Source of the DNA: Spongilla lacustris
Taxonomy: Eukaryota > Porifera > Demospongiae > Spongillida > Spongillidae
NCBI GenBank assembly: GCA_949361645.1
Contig: OX442418.1
Location: 867,226 to 931,225 of the forward strand
Direction: 5' to 3'
DNA: 64,000 bases
Both the position numbers and the translations under genes were made by a program. Below, one piece after another: positions 22,822 through 33,412 of this stretch (position 1 is the first letter of the stretch; each line of letters begins with the position of its first letter). The notes under the pieces were generated by a model that made no database searches, was not told the origin of the DNA, and saw nothing but the letters and a program-made list of their open reading frames with translations.

Positions 22822-23112
22822 TCACGCAGCAAAAGAGAATGGTCCAAAGAAATCCTTTGCAAATTGATACACATTGTCTGGTTTTTGAATGAGAAGTGAC
22901 TGGAGAAAATCACCCAAGAGAGCCTTCAATCCAGGATTGGCCTTCAGGTAGGCCCCGTGGTCGTCCGCCAGTTCTTCCTACATGTTATAGATAGACGGCT
23001 GGGGGGGGGGGGGGGGGGAGTTCTAATTAGTGCATACCTTTCTGTCCAAGTACTTTGAAACCATCTCAATGTCTTCTTCCCAAGGTAGGTAGCTCGACGA
23101 ACCTTGCGCCAT
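22822..23112 (-). CDS. small RIIa/Dpy-30-like protein (2 exons, 76 aa)
   Basis: Exons 23038-23112 and 22822-22977 on minus join in phase 0. The protein starts MAQGSSSYLPWEED and ends in GLKALLGDFLQSLLIQKP, DNVYQFAKDFFGPF. The pattern 'L-x-D-F-L-x-x-L-L-x-x-K-P-x-N-V-x-x-F-A-x-x-F-F' is that of RIIa-type dimerisation/docking domains found in ciliary and PKA-anchoring proteins (RIIAD1, CATIP C-terminus). The assignment to a named family is tentative. It lies 186 bp upstream of the BOULE-like start, on the same strand, and diverges from the gene at 23178. Confidence 0.68.
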
Positions 23113-23177
23113 TTTGTGTTTGTGTATCACCCGGGAGTTGCTAACGGTGATTGCGCAATAACCGCGTGAGTAATAAA
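23113..23177. promoter_or_regulatory. 65 bp divergent gap (RIIa-like / secreted protein)
   Basis: The start codons at 23112 (minus) and 23178 (plus) are 65 bp apart, so a shared bidirectional promoter is likely. Contains GGGAGTTGCTAACGG and TTGCGCAATAACCGCG. Inferred from spacing. Confidence 0.5.
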
Positions 23178-23860
23178 ATGGCTAACGTTGCAGTAGGGCT
23201 ACTGGTCGTAGCTGCTTGTGCAGCCATCGTGTTGGAAGCATACCCACTTCATGCCTCCTGCAAACTAACATGGTAAGGGGACAACTGGACTGTGTGCAAT
23301 TTAGCGTTCTTTATTATGCACGCACCACGATATCATAAGGGGGTTCTCCATCGACTGCACATCCGTACACGACATGCTGCTCAAACAGATAGGTGTCTGG
23401 AATAACACGGACTGCGGAACTACGGAGAAGTGCGGCTATGCTGTAAGTAGATATGTGGTGTATGGCAGCGAGCCTCGGGCTGAGCGGGTCCACTCACTGC
23501 CTCACAGCTTTTGGCCGATACTGGGTCCGAAATAGATGCGACGCACACGACACCTGTCCATCACTATGTGGACACGCTCAGTATGATATTTGTGAACGGC
23601 TCAGATGGGAGCTGTACCGTCGACGTAAGTTTGCGCAGTAGTATATACGGTCACGTCCTAACAGACTCAACCTCTGACCCCCGCAGTGCAAATCTTCCTC
23701 CAACATCTGGTACGCGGTGTTGGATGACGGAACTAACTACTGCAACCTCCATAACCTGGTGACTGGAGCAGGTCTCAACTCCAGCACCTATGGCTTTGTG
23801 GAGACCACAAGTGACTCCATCTGTACTCAATATTCAACTGCTAACTGTGCTGTCTACTAA
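23178..23860 (+). CDS. secreted cysteine-rich protein, unknown family (4 exons, 162 aa)
   Basis: Exons 23178-23272, 23340-23442, 23508-23624, 23687-23860; phases agree. N-terminal signal peptide (VGLLVVAACAAIVLEAYP), then a compact domain with Cys in CTSVHDM, TDCGTTEKCGY, GSCTVDCK, NYCNLHN, SICTQYS and NCAVY, and NxT/NxS glycosylation motifs (NNT, NGS, NSS). Blocks such as ADTGSEIDATHTTPVHHY and WYAVLDDGTNYCNLHNLV look conserved rather than random, but I do not recognise the family. Introns are 65-67 bp apart from one of 62 bp, all GT-AG. Confidence 0.72.
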
Positions 23861-24654
23861 GCCATCTCTAGTTCCACCCCCTATAGCTCTATTTTAGCTC
23901 CACCCATGGCTCCTCCCTCTGCTGTTGCTTTGTGTTTGTTGTGCAAATGTTATGTAATGTTATGTAAGGTCAGGGTCAACTACCATTTTGTTCTGCATTC
24001 CTATTTTAGTTACCCCCAAGAAAATGATAATTAGCATATTGTTATTCTTACATGATACAATATAACAAGTAGAGTAAACAAAACACAAAGTTGTGGTGAG
24101 GTACTACTTGTATCACCCTCTTGGAGGGAATATCCACCCCTTAAGAGGAGGTACGGTGGCCCTGGAGGTCGCGCGACCAAACATTGTACGCCACGCAATT
24201 TTGCGATTGAACAATGTAGCGACGGTCCGATTCCGCGATCGATCATTGATCCCATTCCGCGACCAAACAAACATCCACTTCCGCTACCGTACATCAACGC
24301 GAACTAGCATTGATCTATTTTTGGGATCGAACAACGGTCTATTTTTGGGATCGAACAGCGGGCCGTTTCTCCGACCGACCAGCCAAACGTACTATGGGAT
24401 ATACATGTAGGCGGTACCTTCCATGACGTCACCGAAAATACTATTAGCACAGTCAGGTAACGATGCATATGCACGCACATGCAGGGCTAATAGTACGATA
24501 CTGAAGGCAGCAGAAGACAATCCCGGTCATACTCGGCTAATGCACCACGTGGTTGTTGGGTAAGTGTACGTGTGGGCTACGTGTGTGTATGCTGGCTACA
24601 TTGGCGTAGTACCAGTAAATTAACGGCATCGCTATACCGGTCCGCTATACCTAT

Positions 24655-24996
24655 GTGCTGTGTTTGTTTGATATGTGCTATCTTTGTGTGTGATGTCTGT
24701 GTTTGTGTGATATGTGCTGTGTGTGTGTTTGTGTGATATGTGCTGTGTTATGTGCTGTGTGTGTGTGTTTGTGATATGTGCTGTGTGTGTGTTTGTGTGA
24801 TATGTGCTGTGTGTGTGTTTGTGTGATATGTGCTGTGTTTGTGTGCTGTGTGTTTGTGTGATATGTGCTGTGTGTTTGTATGTGTGATATGTGCTGTGTG
24901 CTTGTGTACTATGTGCTAAAACAACTAATCCTCCCCCCACTGAGGTGTTCGATTGTCTTTTGTGGTCACACTTCAGAGATTACTTTTTAAATGCAG

Positions 24997-25030
<34 letters not shown>

Positions 25031-25165
25031 CTGTGTGTTGTGGGTATGTGCTATAGCAATTAACCCCCTCACTGAGGTTTTTTTGTGTGGTCACATTGTC
25101 AAAGATAACTATATGTGACTGTATGTGTGTGTGTGTGTGTGTGTGTGATTGTGTGTTTTTGTGTG
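24655..25165. repeat. TGTGTTTGTGTGATATGTGC minisatellite and GT tracts
   Basis: About 22-30 bp units TTTGTGTGATATGTGCTGTG, then (GT)n runs at 25000-25028 and 25125-25147, inside the inverted-repeat element. Confidence 0.88.
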
Positions 25166-25194
25166 TGTCAATAATATGTTCATGTTTCCTTTAT

Positions 25195-25430
25195 TTCAGA
25201 TTGCATACTTTAGGATGTCCCACACTTGTAAGGAGTGATTGTGGAACAGAAAATGTGCTATTAAATGGCTTTATGATGACCAGTATTGGAGAGCCTGTCC
25301 TCTAGGGCACAGCAAACACTTGAGAGCATCCCACCAGGTATATAAACTCTCCATGGCAACTATAGAGGGATATGCACCTGCTGTTCAAGTCGTCCAGATC
25401 CTTCACACTCTCGCTACCCGATGATGATGA
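25195..25430 (+). pseudogene. decayed integrase-core-like fragment
   Basis: Frame with HTLGCPTLVRSDCGTENVLL then NGFMMTSIGEP, resembling the 'G-x-P-x-x-x-R-x-D-x-G-x-E-N' block of DDE integrase-core proteins common in marine invertebrate genomes. The following frame shifts and stops, so it is a broken fragment. Preceded by an acceptor-like TTTATTTCAG. Family assignment is by motif only. Confidence 0.55.
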
Positions 25431-26673
25431 TGAGGCAAATGGTTCTTTATATTTCATGTAACATATGGTCCTCTCCAGGGCTGGGGAGGAGCCATTTTAA
25501 TCCTTATCAAGATTCATGACTTTGCATGTACTTATTTTACAAAAATTCGTTCTGCACTTGTTTTATCATTTTGTATGCATATACAAGATGCCAATAGAGG
25601 ATAGTCACGATTTTCTAACTCTAAGGTTTCATGATCAGCTTGTTGTACACATCAACATGCAAACACCAGTTTGGACCCTGCAATGAACCACAAAGTTCAA
25701 ACTGAGTAGCTGGATGCATGGTGGTGACAAATCATTGCCTTGTTCATGTACATGTAGGTTAACCTTGTCAGTCATTTTTATTTATGTAGCCATGAACCAA
25801 CAAGATCCATTACTGCAAGTAGCATCATCACAGCAGATCTAGATAAGTGATGAACGAATGTCTGTTAAGAACCACGTGTACCTCACCCAAATATGGGGCA
25901 CCTTTTAATGGTGTATCCATACTTCATTTGAAGCATTCGCCACATTGACCGGTACCCGAGGCACCAGTTGGACGTTTGCAGCTCATTCTATGGCTCCCCA
26001 ATATGGACACTCTGTATTTTCGTAGCTCGGCAAAGTACTGACTTTAATTAAATGGCCTGATGTACCAGTGTGTATTAAAGGCGTACGTGTTGTCACAAAG
26101 TCCCATGCAGTGCAGTGAGCCTTTTCCTGAACCATGTTAGCCTGAAGGTATAGCGGGCCGGTATAGCGATGCCGTTAATTTACTGGTACTACGCCAATGT
26201 AGCCAGCATACACACACGTACACTTACCCAACAACCACGTGGTGCATTAGCCGAGTATGACCGGGATTGTCTTCTGCTGCCTTCAGTATCGTACTATTAG
26301 CCCTGCATGTGCGTGCATATGCATCGTTACCTGTGCTAACTTACGGTGGACTATAGGATGATTCGTCTCTGTAAAGTATAATAGTATTTTCGGTGACATC
26401 ATGGAAGGTACCGCCTACATGTATATCCCATAGTACGTTTGGCTGGTCGGTCGGAGAAACGGCCCGCTGTTCGATCCCAAAAATAGACCGTTGTTTGATC
26501 CCAAAAATAGATCAATGCTAGTTCGCGTTGATGTACGGTAGCGGAAGTAGATGTTTGATTGGTCGCGGAATGGGATCAATGATCGATCGCGGAATCGGAC
26601 CGTCGCTACATTGTTCAATCGCAAAATTGCGTGGCGTACGATGTTTGGTCGCGCGACCTCCAGGGCCACCGTA

Positions 26674-27130
26674 GGAGGGCCTGGCTCATTGCCTCGCACA
26701 CGGGTCATACGTATTGATACAGGCTGGAGACTACCTTGGACTTGGGGGTGTTGGTTGGCCCTTGTGGCAAGGTGTCTTGAGAAAGCTTGGACAGCTTCTC
26801 TGCATGTTTGTTTTAGTTTTCATGACTAGATTGTTACGGTACTTGGGCCACATATTGGATGATGATGTCATCTATTATAGCATGCAAAAATGGATGCACA
26901 CTGGCATTAATAACCATGTTTAATAACGTGTCACTGAAAGTTCAAAATCACCAATTAACACTAACATGGCTCTATCCCATATCACATCAGAATGATCCCA
27001 ATGCAAGATGCATGTGACAGACGTCTAACACCTTATGAGGTGTAAAGACATAACTGCATCTGATAATTTAATTGGTCAGCTGGTATAACCTTGGCCACTC
27101 AACATGTGACAGTCATGTGATAGCCACATA
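26674..27130. other. intergenic, no gene seen
   Basis: Unique sequence between the inverted-repeat element and the reverse-transcriptase fragment. Short open frames show no family motif I recognise. Confidence 0.55.
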
Positions 27131-27143
27131 ATGAACTATATAC

Positions 27144-27400
27144 CTACCCTACATCACTTTGACTGATGCTACGGGAAAGGATGGCAATGGCATTAGATCG
27201 TACCAGGTGAAGGTTCAGCCGCCCGTAGAGTTCGGTAAGAACCACTGACTTTGTCTTGGACGAGCAAGTGGCTAGTCGAGAGGCTAGCTGAGAGATGGAC
27301 TCCAAAGCCTCTTTTCCCCAGGCTCCATACGACTCCACCACCAATGGTACACAGACCCAATCAAGTTCCTTACATCTGGTGTCTATATTTTTACTAACAT
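27144..27400 (-). pseudogene. C-terminal fragment of a non-LTR retrotransposon polyprotein
   Basis: Minus-strand frame with DTRCKELDWVCVPLVVESYG, then AWGKEALESISQLASRLAT, KSVVLTELYGRLNLHLVRSN and AIAILSRS. This is the conserved tail seen after the reverse transcriptase domain in many invertebrate elements. Only the tail is present, just behind the 3' end of CUL2. Confidence 0.7.
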
Positions 27401-27511
27401 AATAATAACAATAACTACAATATATAAATATTCACCTAATAACATAATTTAAAAGCTGCAGAGCACACACAACATGTACACACATACATAGGGGAGGGTA
27501 AATGGGCGTGG

Positions 27512-30500
27512 TCACGCCAAGTACGAATAAGTGTCCAGGGAACCTTCCACTCTTTCCAAGTACTGCTTCTCTATCAAGGACTCTATACACTTCTGCAGAG
27601 GTTGTGAGGGAGAGAGGTCATTGTGAGGGTGAAGGAGAAAGGTCACAAAAGAGATACACACACATGCACACCACACACACACATACATGCACACCACACA
27701 TGCACACACATGCACACATGCACACACATGCACACACATGCACACACATGCACACACACACATGCACACATGCACACCACACATGCACACACATGCACAC
27801 ACACACATGCACACCACACACACATGTACACATGCACACCACACACACACATGCACATGCATGCACACATGCAAATGCACACATGCACATGCACATGCAC
27901 ACATGCACATGCACACATGCACATGCACACATGCACATGCACACATGCACACACATGCACATACATGCACACACACATGCACACACACACCTTGATCATG
28001 GGGATGTGTGGCACAAATCTTGCCTTCGTCTGTGTGATTGTCTGTGATATGGAGGGAGGGATTTACAAACATGGTTGAACTCCCTCTGATAATGGCACCC
28101 CCCTCACATACACCACCTCACCCTCATCCCTCATACACACCACACCCTCATCCCTCACACACACCCTCACCTCTTCTATCAACAGGTTGTGCTTCAGAAT
28201 CTTTCTGGACTTCATCACACGTACAATGGCCGCCTGTTGAAAGACCATGTGACTTACTGCTCAATAAGACAAGCCCCTCCCCTCCAGTACAAGCCCCTCC
28301 CCTCCAGTACAAGCCCTTCCCCTCCAGTACAAGCCCCTCCCCTCCAGTACAAGCCCTTCCCCTCCAGTACATGCCCCTCCCCTCCAGTACCTGCCCCTCC
28401 CCTCCAGTACAAGCCCCTCCCCTCCAGTACAAGCCCCTCCCCTCCAGTACAAGCCCCTCCCCTCCAGTACCTGCCCCTCCCCTCCAGTACCTGAATAACC
28501 AGTTTTCTGTCCTCTTGTACAGCATGTTGCGTCTGTTCAGTTTCCTGCACATAAGCAGATCCAATGTTCAGTTATTGGGAAGCCATCACCATCCCTCCAC
28601 ACCATCCCTCCATCACCATCACCATCCCACCAGCACCATCACCACATACCTGTGGGGCTTCTTTCTGTGCAGCTGCTGTGATTTTGAACTTTGTCCTCTT
28701 GTTGGAATAAGCTTCATTTAGCCTGAGCACAGAAGATGGAGATACTTCCTGTGTGTGTGTGCCAATGTGTGAGGGGACATGGGGGGGCATGTGTGTGTGG
28801 GGGCATGGGGGGGCATGTGTGTGTGGGGGCATGGGGGGGCATGTGTGTGTGGGGACATGGGGGGGCATGTGTGTGTGGGGACATGGGGGGGCATGTGTGT
28901 GTGGGACAGTGTATCAAAGTTGTGTACCTGTTGATTTGGTATTTGTCACACCCATCTACAAGCTCCTACGTCCACCTCCCATCACCCTCCCTATCCCTCC
29001 CTCCCATCACCCTCCCTCCCATCACCCTCCCTATCCCTCCCATCACCCTCCCCATCACCCTCCCCTCACCTCCCTCCCTCCCCTCACCCTCCCTACCCTC
29101 CCTCCCATCACCCTCCCTCCCATCACCCTCCCTCCCCTTCCTCCCCTCACCCTCCCTACCAATGCCTCAGTAGTAGGCTCCAGCAGCTTGCAGTCCACCA
29201 ATGACTGCAGTACTGCCATGAGCTCCTTCTCCTCCAGAAGTGTGTGTTGGGCTAGAGCACTGAGGGAAGGTACTGTATCACCACACATGACACACACCAC
29301 ACACATGCACACACACACACACACATGCACACACACACATGCACACATGCACACACACACATGCACACACACATGCACACACACACATGCACACACATAC
29401 ACACATGACACACCACACACATGCACACACACACACACACACATGCACACACACACATGCACACATGCACACACACACACATGCACACACACACACACAT
29501 GCACACACACACACACACATGCACACACAAGGAGTGGGTGACCACTACGTTACTAGTTTAGGCTTGTTAATTAACTACCTCCTCCTCCTCCCCCCCTCTC
29601 CCATACCTCCCCTCCTCCTCCCCCCCTCTCCCATACCTCCCCTCCTCCTCCCCCCTCTCCCATACCTCCCCTCCTCCACCTCCCCTCTCCCATACCTTCC
29701 CTCCTCCTCCTCCTCCCCTCTCCCATACCTCCCCTCCTCCTCCTCCCCTCTCCCATACCTGTATGAGTGTTCGGTGGGACCATTAAATGCCAACAGTATG
29801 GCCAGCTGGTAAGTGCTCATTGACACAAAGTATGGCTTCTTCAGATAGTTCACCTTCATCTCCCCTAGCAACCAATACAATAAATGTGGGGGAGGGGAGG
29901 GGAGGGGAGGGGAGGGGAGGGGAGGGGAGGGGAGGGGAGGGGAGGGGAGGGGAGGGGAGGGGAGGGGAGGGGAGGGGAGGGGAGGGGAGGGGAGGGGAGG
30001 GGAGGGGAGGGGAGGGGAGGGGAGGGGAGGGGAGGGGAGGGGAGGGGAGGGGAGGGGAGGGGAGGGGAGGGGAGGGGAGGGGAGGGGAGGGGAGGGGAGG
30101 GGAGGGGAGGGGAGGGGAGGGGAGGGGAGGGGAGGGGAGGGGAGGGGAGGGGAGGGGAGGGGAGGGGAGGGGAGGAGTATTTGAACATCCCTCACCTGTG
30201 GCATGCTGGTGAAGCCATATAAGTTTGCGACCACTGTGCTTTTGGGTATAAAATACTTCAAACTGTGTGTGTGTGTGGGTATATGAGGTGTGGGTATATG
30301 TGGTGTGGGTATATGTGGTGTGGGTGTGTGGGTGTGGGTGTGTGGGTGTGGTGTGGGTATATGTGGTGTGAGGAGGTGACAACAGCCCTCTCTCTCCAGG
30401 GTGCAAAGTGCTGACCTTGCCAATAACACTGACCAGTTCTTCAGGCACCAGGAAGGGGAGGGAAAGCTGGTTGAAGGGCCAAGCTCCAGACTGCAACACA

Positions 30501-33367
30501 AGTAAAGTACCACACCTTCTCAAAGATGGCTACCATTAGAATATATGGCTGTACAAGGGTATTGCCCAAATATGGTCTGTACAGACAAGGTTCTCACTTG
30601 TGTGTGTGGGACAATGGGATGGGTGGAGAGGAGGGGGAGGAGGAGGGGAGGAGGAGGGAAGGAGGGGAGGAGGAGGGGAGGAGGGGGAGGAGGGGGAGGA
30701 GGAGGGGAGGAGGAGGAGGGGGAGGGGGAGGAGGGGGAGGAGGGGAGGAGGAGGGGGAGGAGGAGGGGGGAAGATGGTGGAGGAGTGGGTTATGATGACA
30801 TGTAGGATGAGGTCATTACATGTACATGTACACCATCGAGTTGTACAGTGAATTTGATTGAAGTATACCACACCCAATGACCACACCCTTCCTGTTACCT
30901 GGAGGACCAGTACAGAGTACCACACCCAATGACCACACCCCTTCCTGTTACCTAGAGGACCAGTACTACACCCCTTCCTGTTACCTGGAGGACCAGTACA
31001 GAGTGCCACACCCAATGACCACACCCCTTCCTGTTACCTAGAGGACCAGTACCACACCCCTTCCTGTTACCTGGAGGACCAGTACAGAGTACCCCGACAT
31101 GACCGATGACTTCATACGCTCGTGGAACTCCTGTGTGATGGAGGTGCTTAGCTTAATGTCCACCAACATCTTCTGCAGCTTAGCTGTGTACTCGTACCCA
31201 CAGGCGTGCTGTGTGGGGGCGGGGAGAGAGGTCATGTGACTTACACCAAGGTCATGTGACCCACGCCACTCCAAAACCACAAGATCACATGATGTGCACA
31301 CCTTCAATTTCTGGACCATGTTCTCTTCTGTTTCCATGGAGATGGACAGCGAATGAACCAATCGTTTTGCAAGCAGCTTGGTATAGAACCTCTGAAACAT
31401 GTCTTTGTCATCAATGAACCGAAACAAGGCAATCTGGGAAGTGGTATTAAGATCACATGAGATGCAAATGGATCACATGAGCTTGGCATTAAATAAGTGT
31501 GGCCAATGCAAGCACAGGTGGGTGTGGCTACCAATGACGCATAAATTTGCTTTGAATAATTAGCATTAACAGGGGTAGACATACCTGTAAGGGTTACATA
31601 AATCATATTCATATAGTGGTAGGACTACAACATTTTAACAACAGCCACTCCATGAAATGATTTACATGTTTGTGTATTAAGTAACCGTCACGTGGACCCC
31701 TGATTACCTAGGGTCAGACATTAGGCCTCACATGTCACCATAGCTACCTTATTATATGTCACCATAGCAACAACGGTCTATTACCATCCACGATCAAATC
31801 ATTCTAGCACTTGGCATTACACCTGACAGTGAAGGTACATTGGCCTCTTAAGCCAGCTGGGTGGTTTACAATGTGACGCTCGCTGAATGTTGTGTCAGCG
31901 TCTGCAATTCGTGACACCGACGCTGGAATAGAACTCAAGCCTATTCCAGCGTCACGTCACGTCAGCTGGGGTATATAATGATTGTTTATAATATCACATT
32001 TCAGCAGCGCTGATGCTGATGCAACATTCAGTGAGCGCCACATTGTAAAACCAGCTTTACACATACGAGGAAAGGTATAAAAAGCTTGATACATGACAAC
32101 AGTTAGTTCATTCTATTGGCCAAATTTATCCTTTTGAGCAACAGTTGTTACATAACACCACAACTCCATGTTATTAAATCTAATGGCTAACTTTAAACAC
32201 TAAATGTATGTCACTGGTAGTGAGGATCAAACCACTACTGACAAAGGGGGGGGGGGGGGGGGGGGTAGGGGGTTATTAGCAACATGTAATATACTGAACA
32301 TTGCCTCCAAATGCCGTGGGTATTGTAACAGCAAGGAAACAAGATACAGTACATGTTAAAGTGAGGTTTGGTAGGATCCTAAAACTATAACAGTCCTACA
32401 TGTGCATGCATGTCTCATTGTGCTTGGATGTAAATCTAAATGGAATCCAAGAACATTTATGTTTGGTTACAGCATGAAATTTCTATTACTATTGTATTAC
32501 ATATACATGCCAAACATTGTAGAGAGTACCTCACATGTTCCCACACGTTCCCACACGTTCCCACATGTTCCCATACATTCCCACATGTTCCCACACGTTC
32601 CCACATGTTCCCACACGTTCCCACGTTTGTTGACTGTGTCAAGTATGAGCACAATATTTTATTGCATGCATGTGATGTACATTTAATTACTCAGGTTAGA
32701 TGTGTTCCTTCATGGCTGCCCTACTGTAGTGTGCATTAATTAGAACATGCAGCTGAACTCACTGCATCCTGGAGTTTATCTTCAACCTTGGACTCCCCAA
32801 GAGAATCAGCTCCCTTCTTGAGCAGCTGGTCACAGTACTTGGCAAGCTAGAGGGGATGAGGGGAGGGGAGGGAAGGGGAAGGGAGGGAGGAGAGGGGAGG
32901 GAGGGAGGGAGAAAGGGGAGGAAGGGGAGTTCAGGGATTGGAGGGGAGGAAGGAGAGGTAAGGAGGAGAGGGAGGGAGGGAGGAGGGAATGAAACTAAAG
33001 CGTGTATAAATCTCCCCTACTCCTACCAGAAGTGAGGCTTTGGGGGGCTGCTTTGGTTGGTCAGAGTGGTTGATGAAGACACGGCACACCTGCACACAAC
33101 AAGGCACAGGTATGGGGAGGAGGTAAGGGATGGGGAAGAGGGGAGGAGGTATCCTACCTTTTCTAGGGCAGTAAAGAACTGTTTGTTGGAGCCAAAAACG
33201 TTTTTCACCATGTCGTAATATTTTTGATACGTTCCAAGCGCCACACTGACGTACTCCAAGACATCAGGGTTCTAAATAGATAATTATGTCAAGTCTCCTC
33301 CCCTAAAGGATACTGCATGTACCTTGTCCAATTGCAACCTGCGAAGTGCAGCAAGACCTGTATATGT

Positions 33368-33412
<45 letters not shown>

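Larger units (their letters stand above)
24152..26673. mobile_element. 2.5 kb transposon-like unit with ~500 bp terminal inverted repeats
   Basis: Left arm 24152-24651 and right arm 26148-26673 are near-identical reverse complements beginning TACGGTGGCCCTGGAGGTCG. The right arm has a ~26-40 bp extra stretch near 26340. The flanks suggest a TA or AGGAGG target duplication (AGGAGG next to both ends); which is right is unresolved. The arms hold internal sub-repeats (GCGACCAAACA, GGGATCGAACA, TCTATTTTTGGGATCGAAC). The interior holds TG-rich repeats (24655-25160), a decayed integrase-like piece (25195-25430) and unique sequence. There is no intact transposase, so it is non-autonomous. Confidence 0.85.

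Noticed and set aside
24093..24410. Open frame EVARPNIVRHAILRLNNVA in both arms of the inverted-repeat element
   Set aside because: It comes from the sub-repeat structure of the arm, has no start, and appears in reverse in the other arm with the same bases; not supported as a gene.
28753..29541. Tandem repeats considered as a CRISPR array
   Set aside because: Units are directly tandem with no unique spacers, in an animal intron; the same holds for all arrays here.
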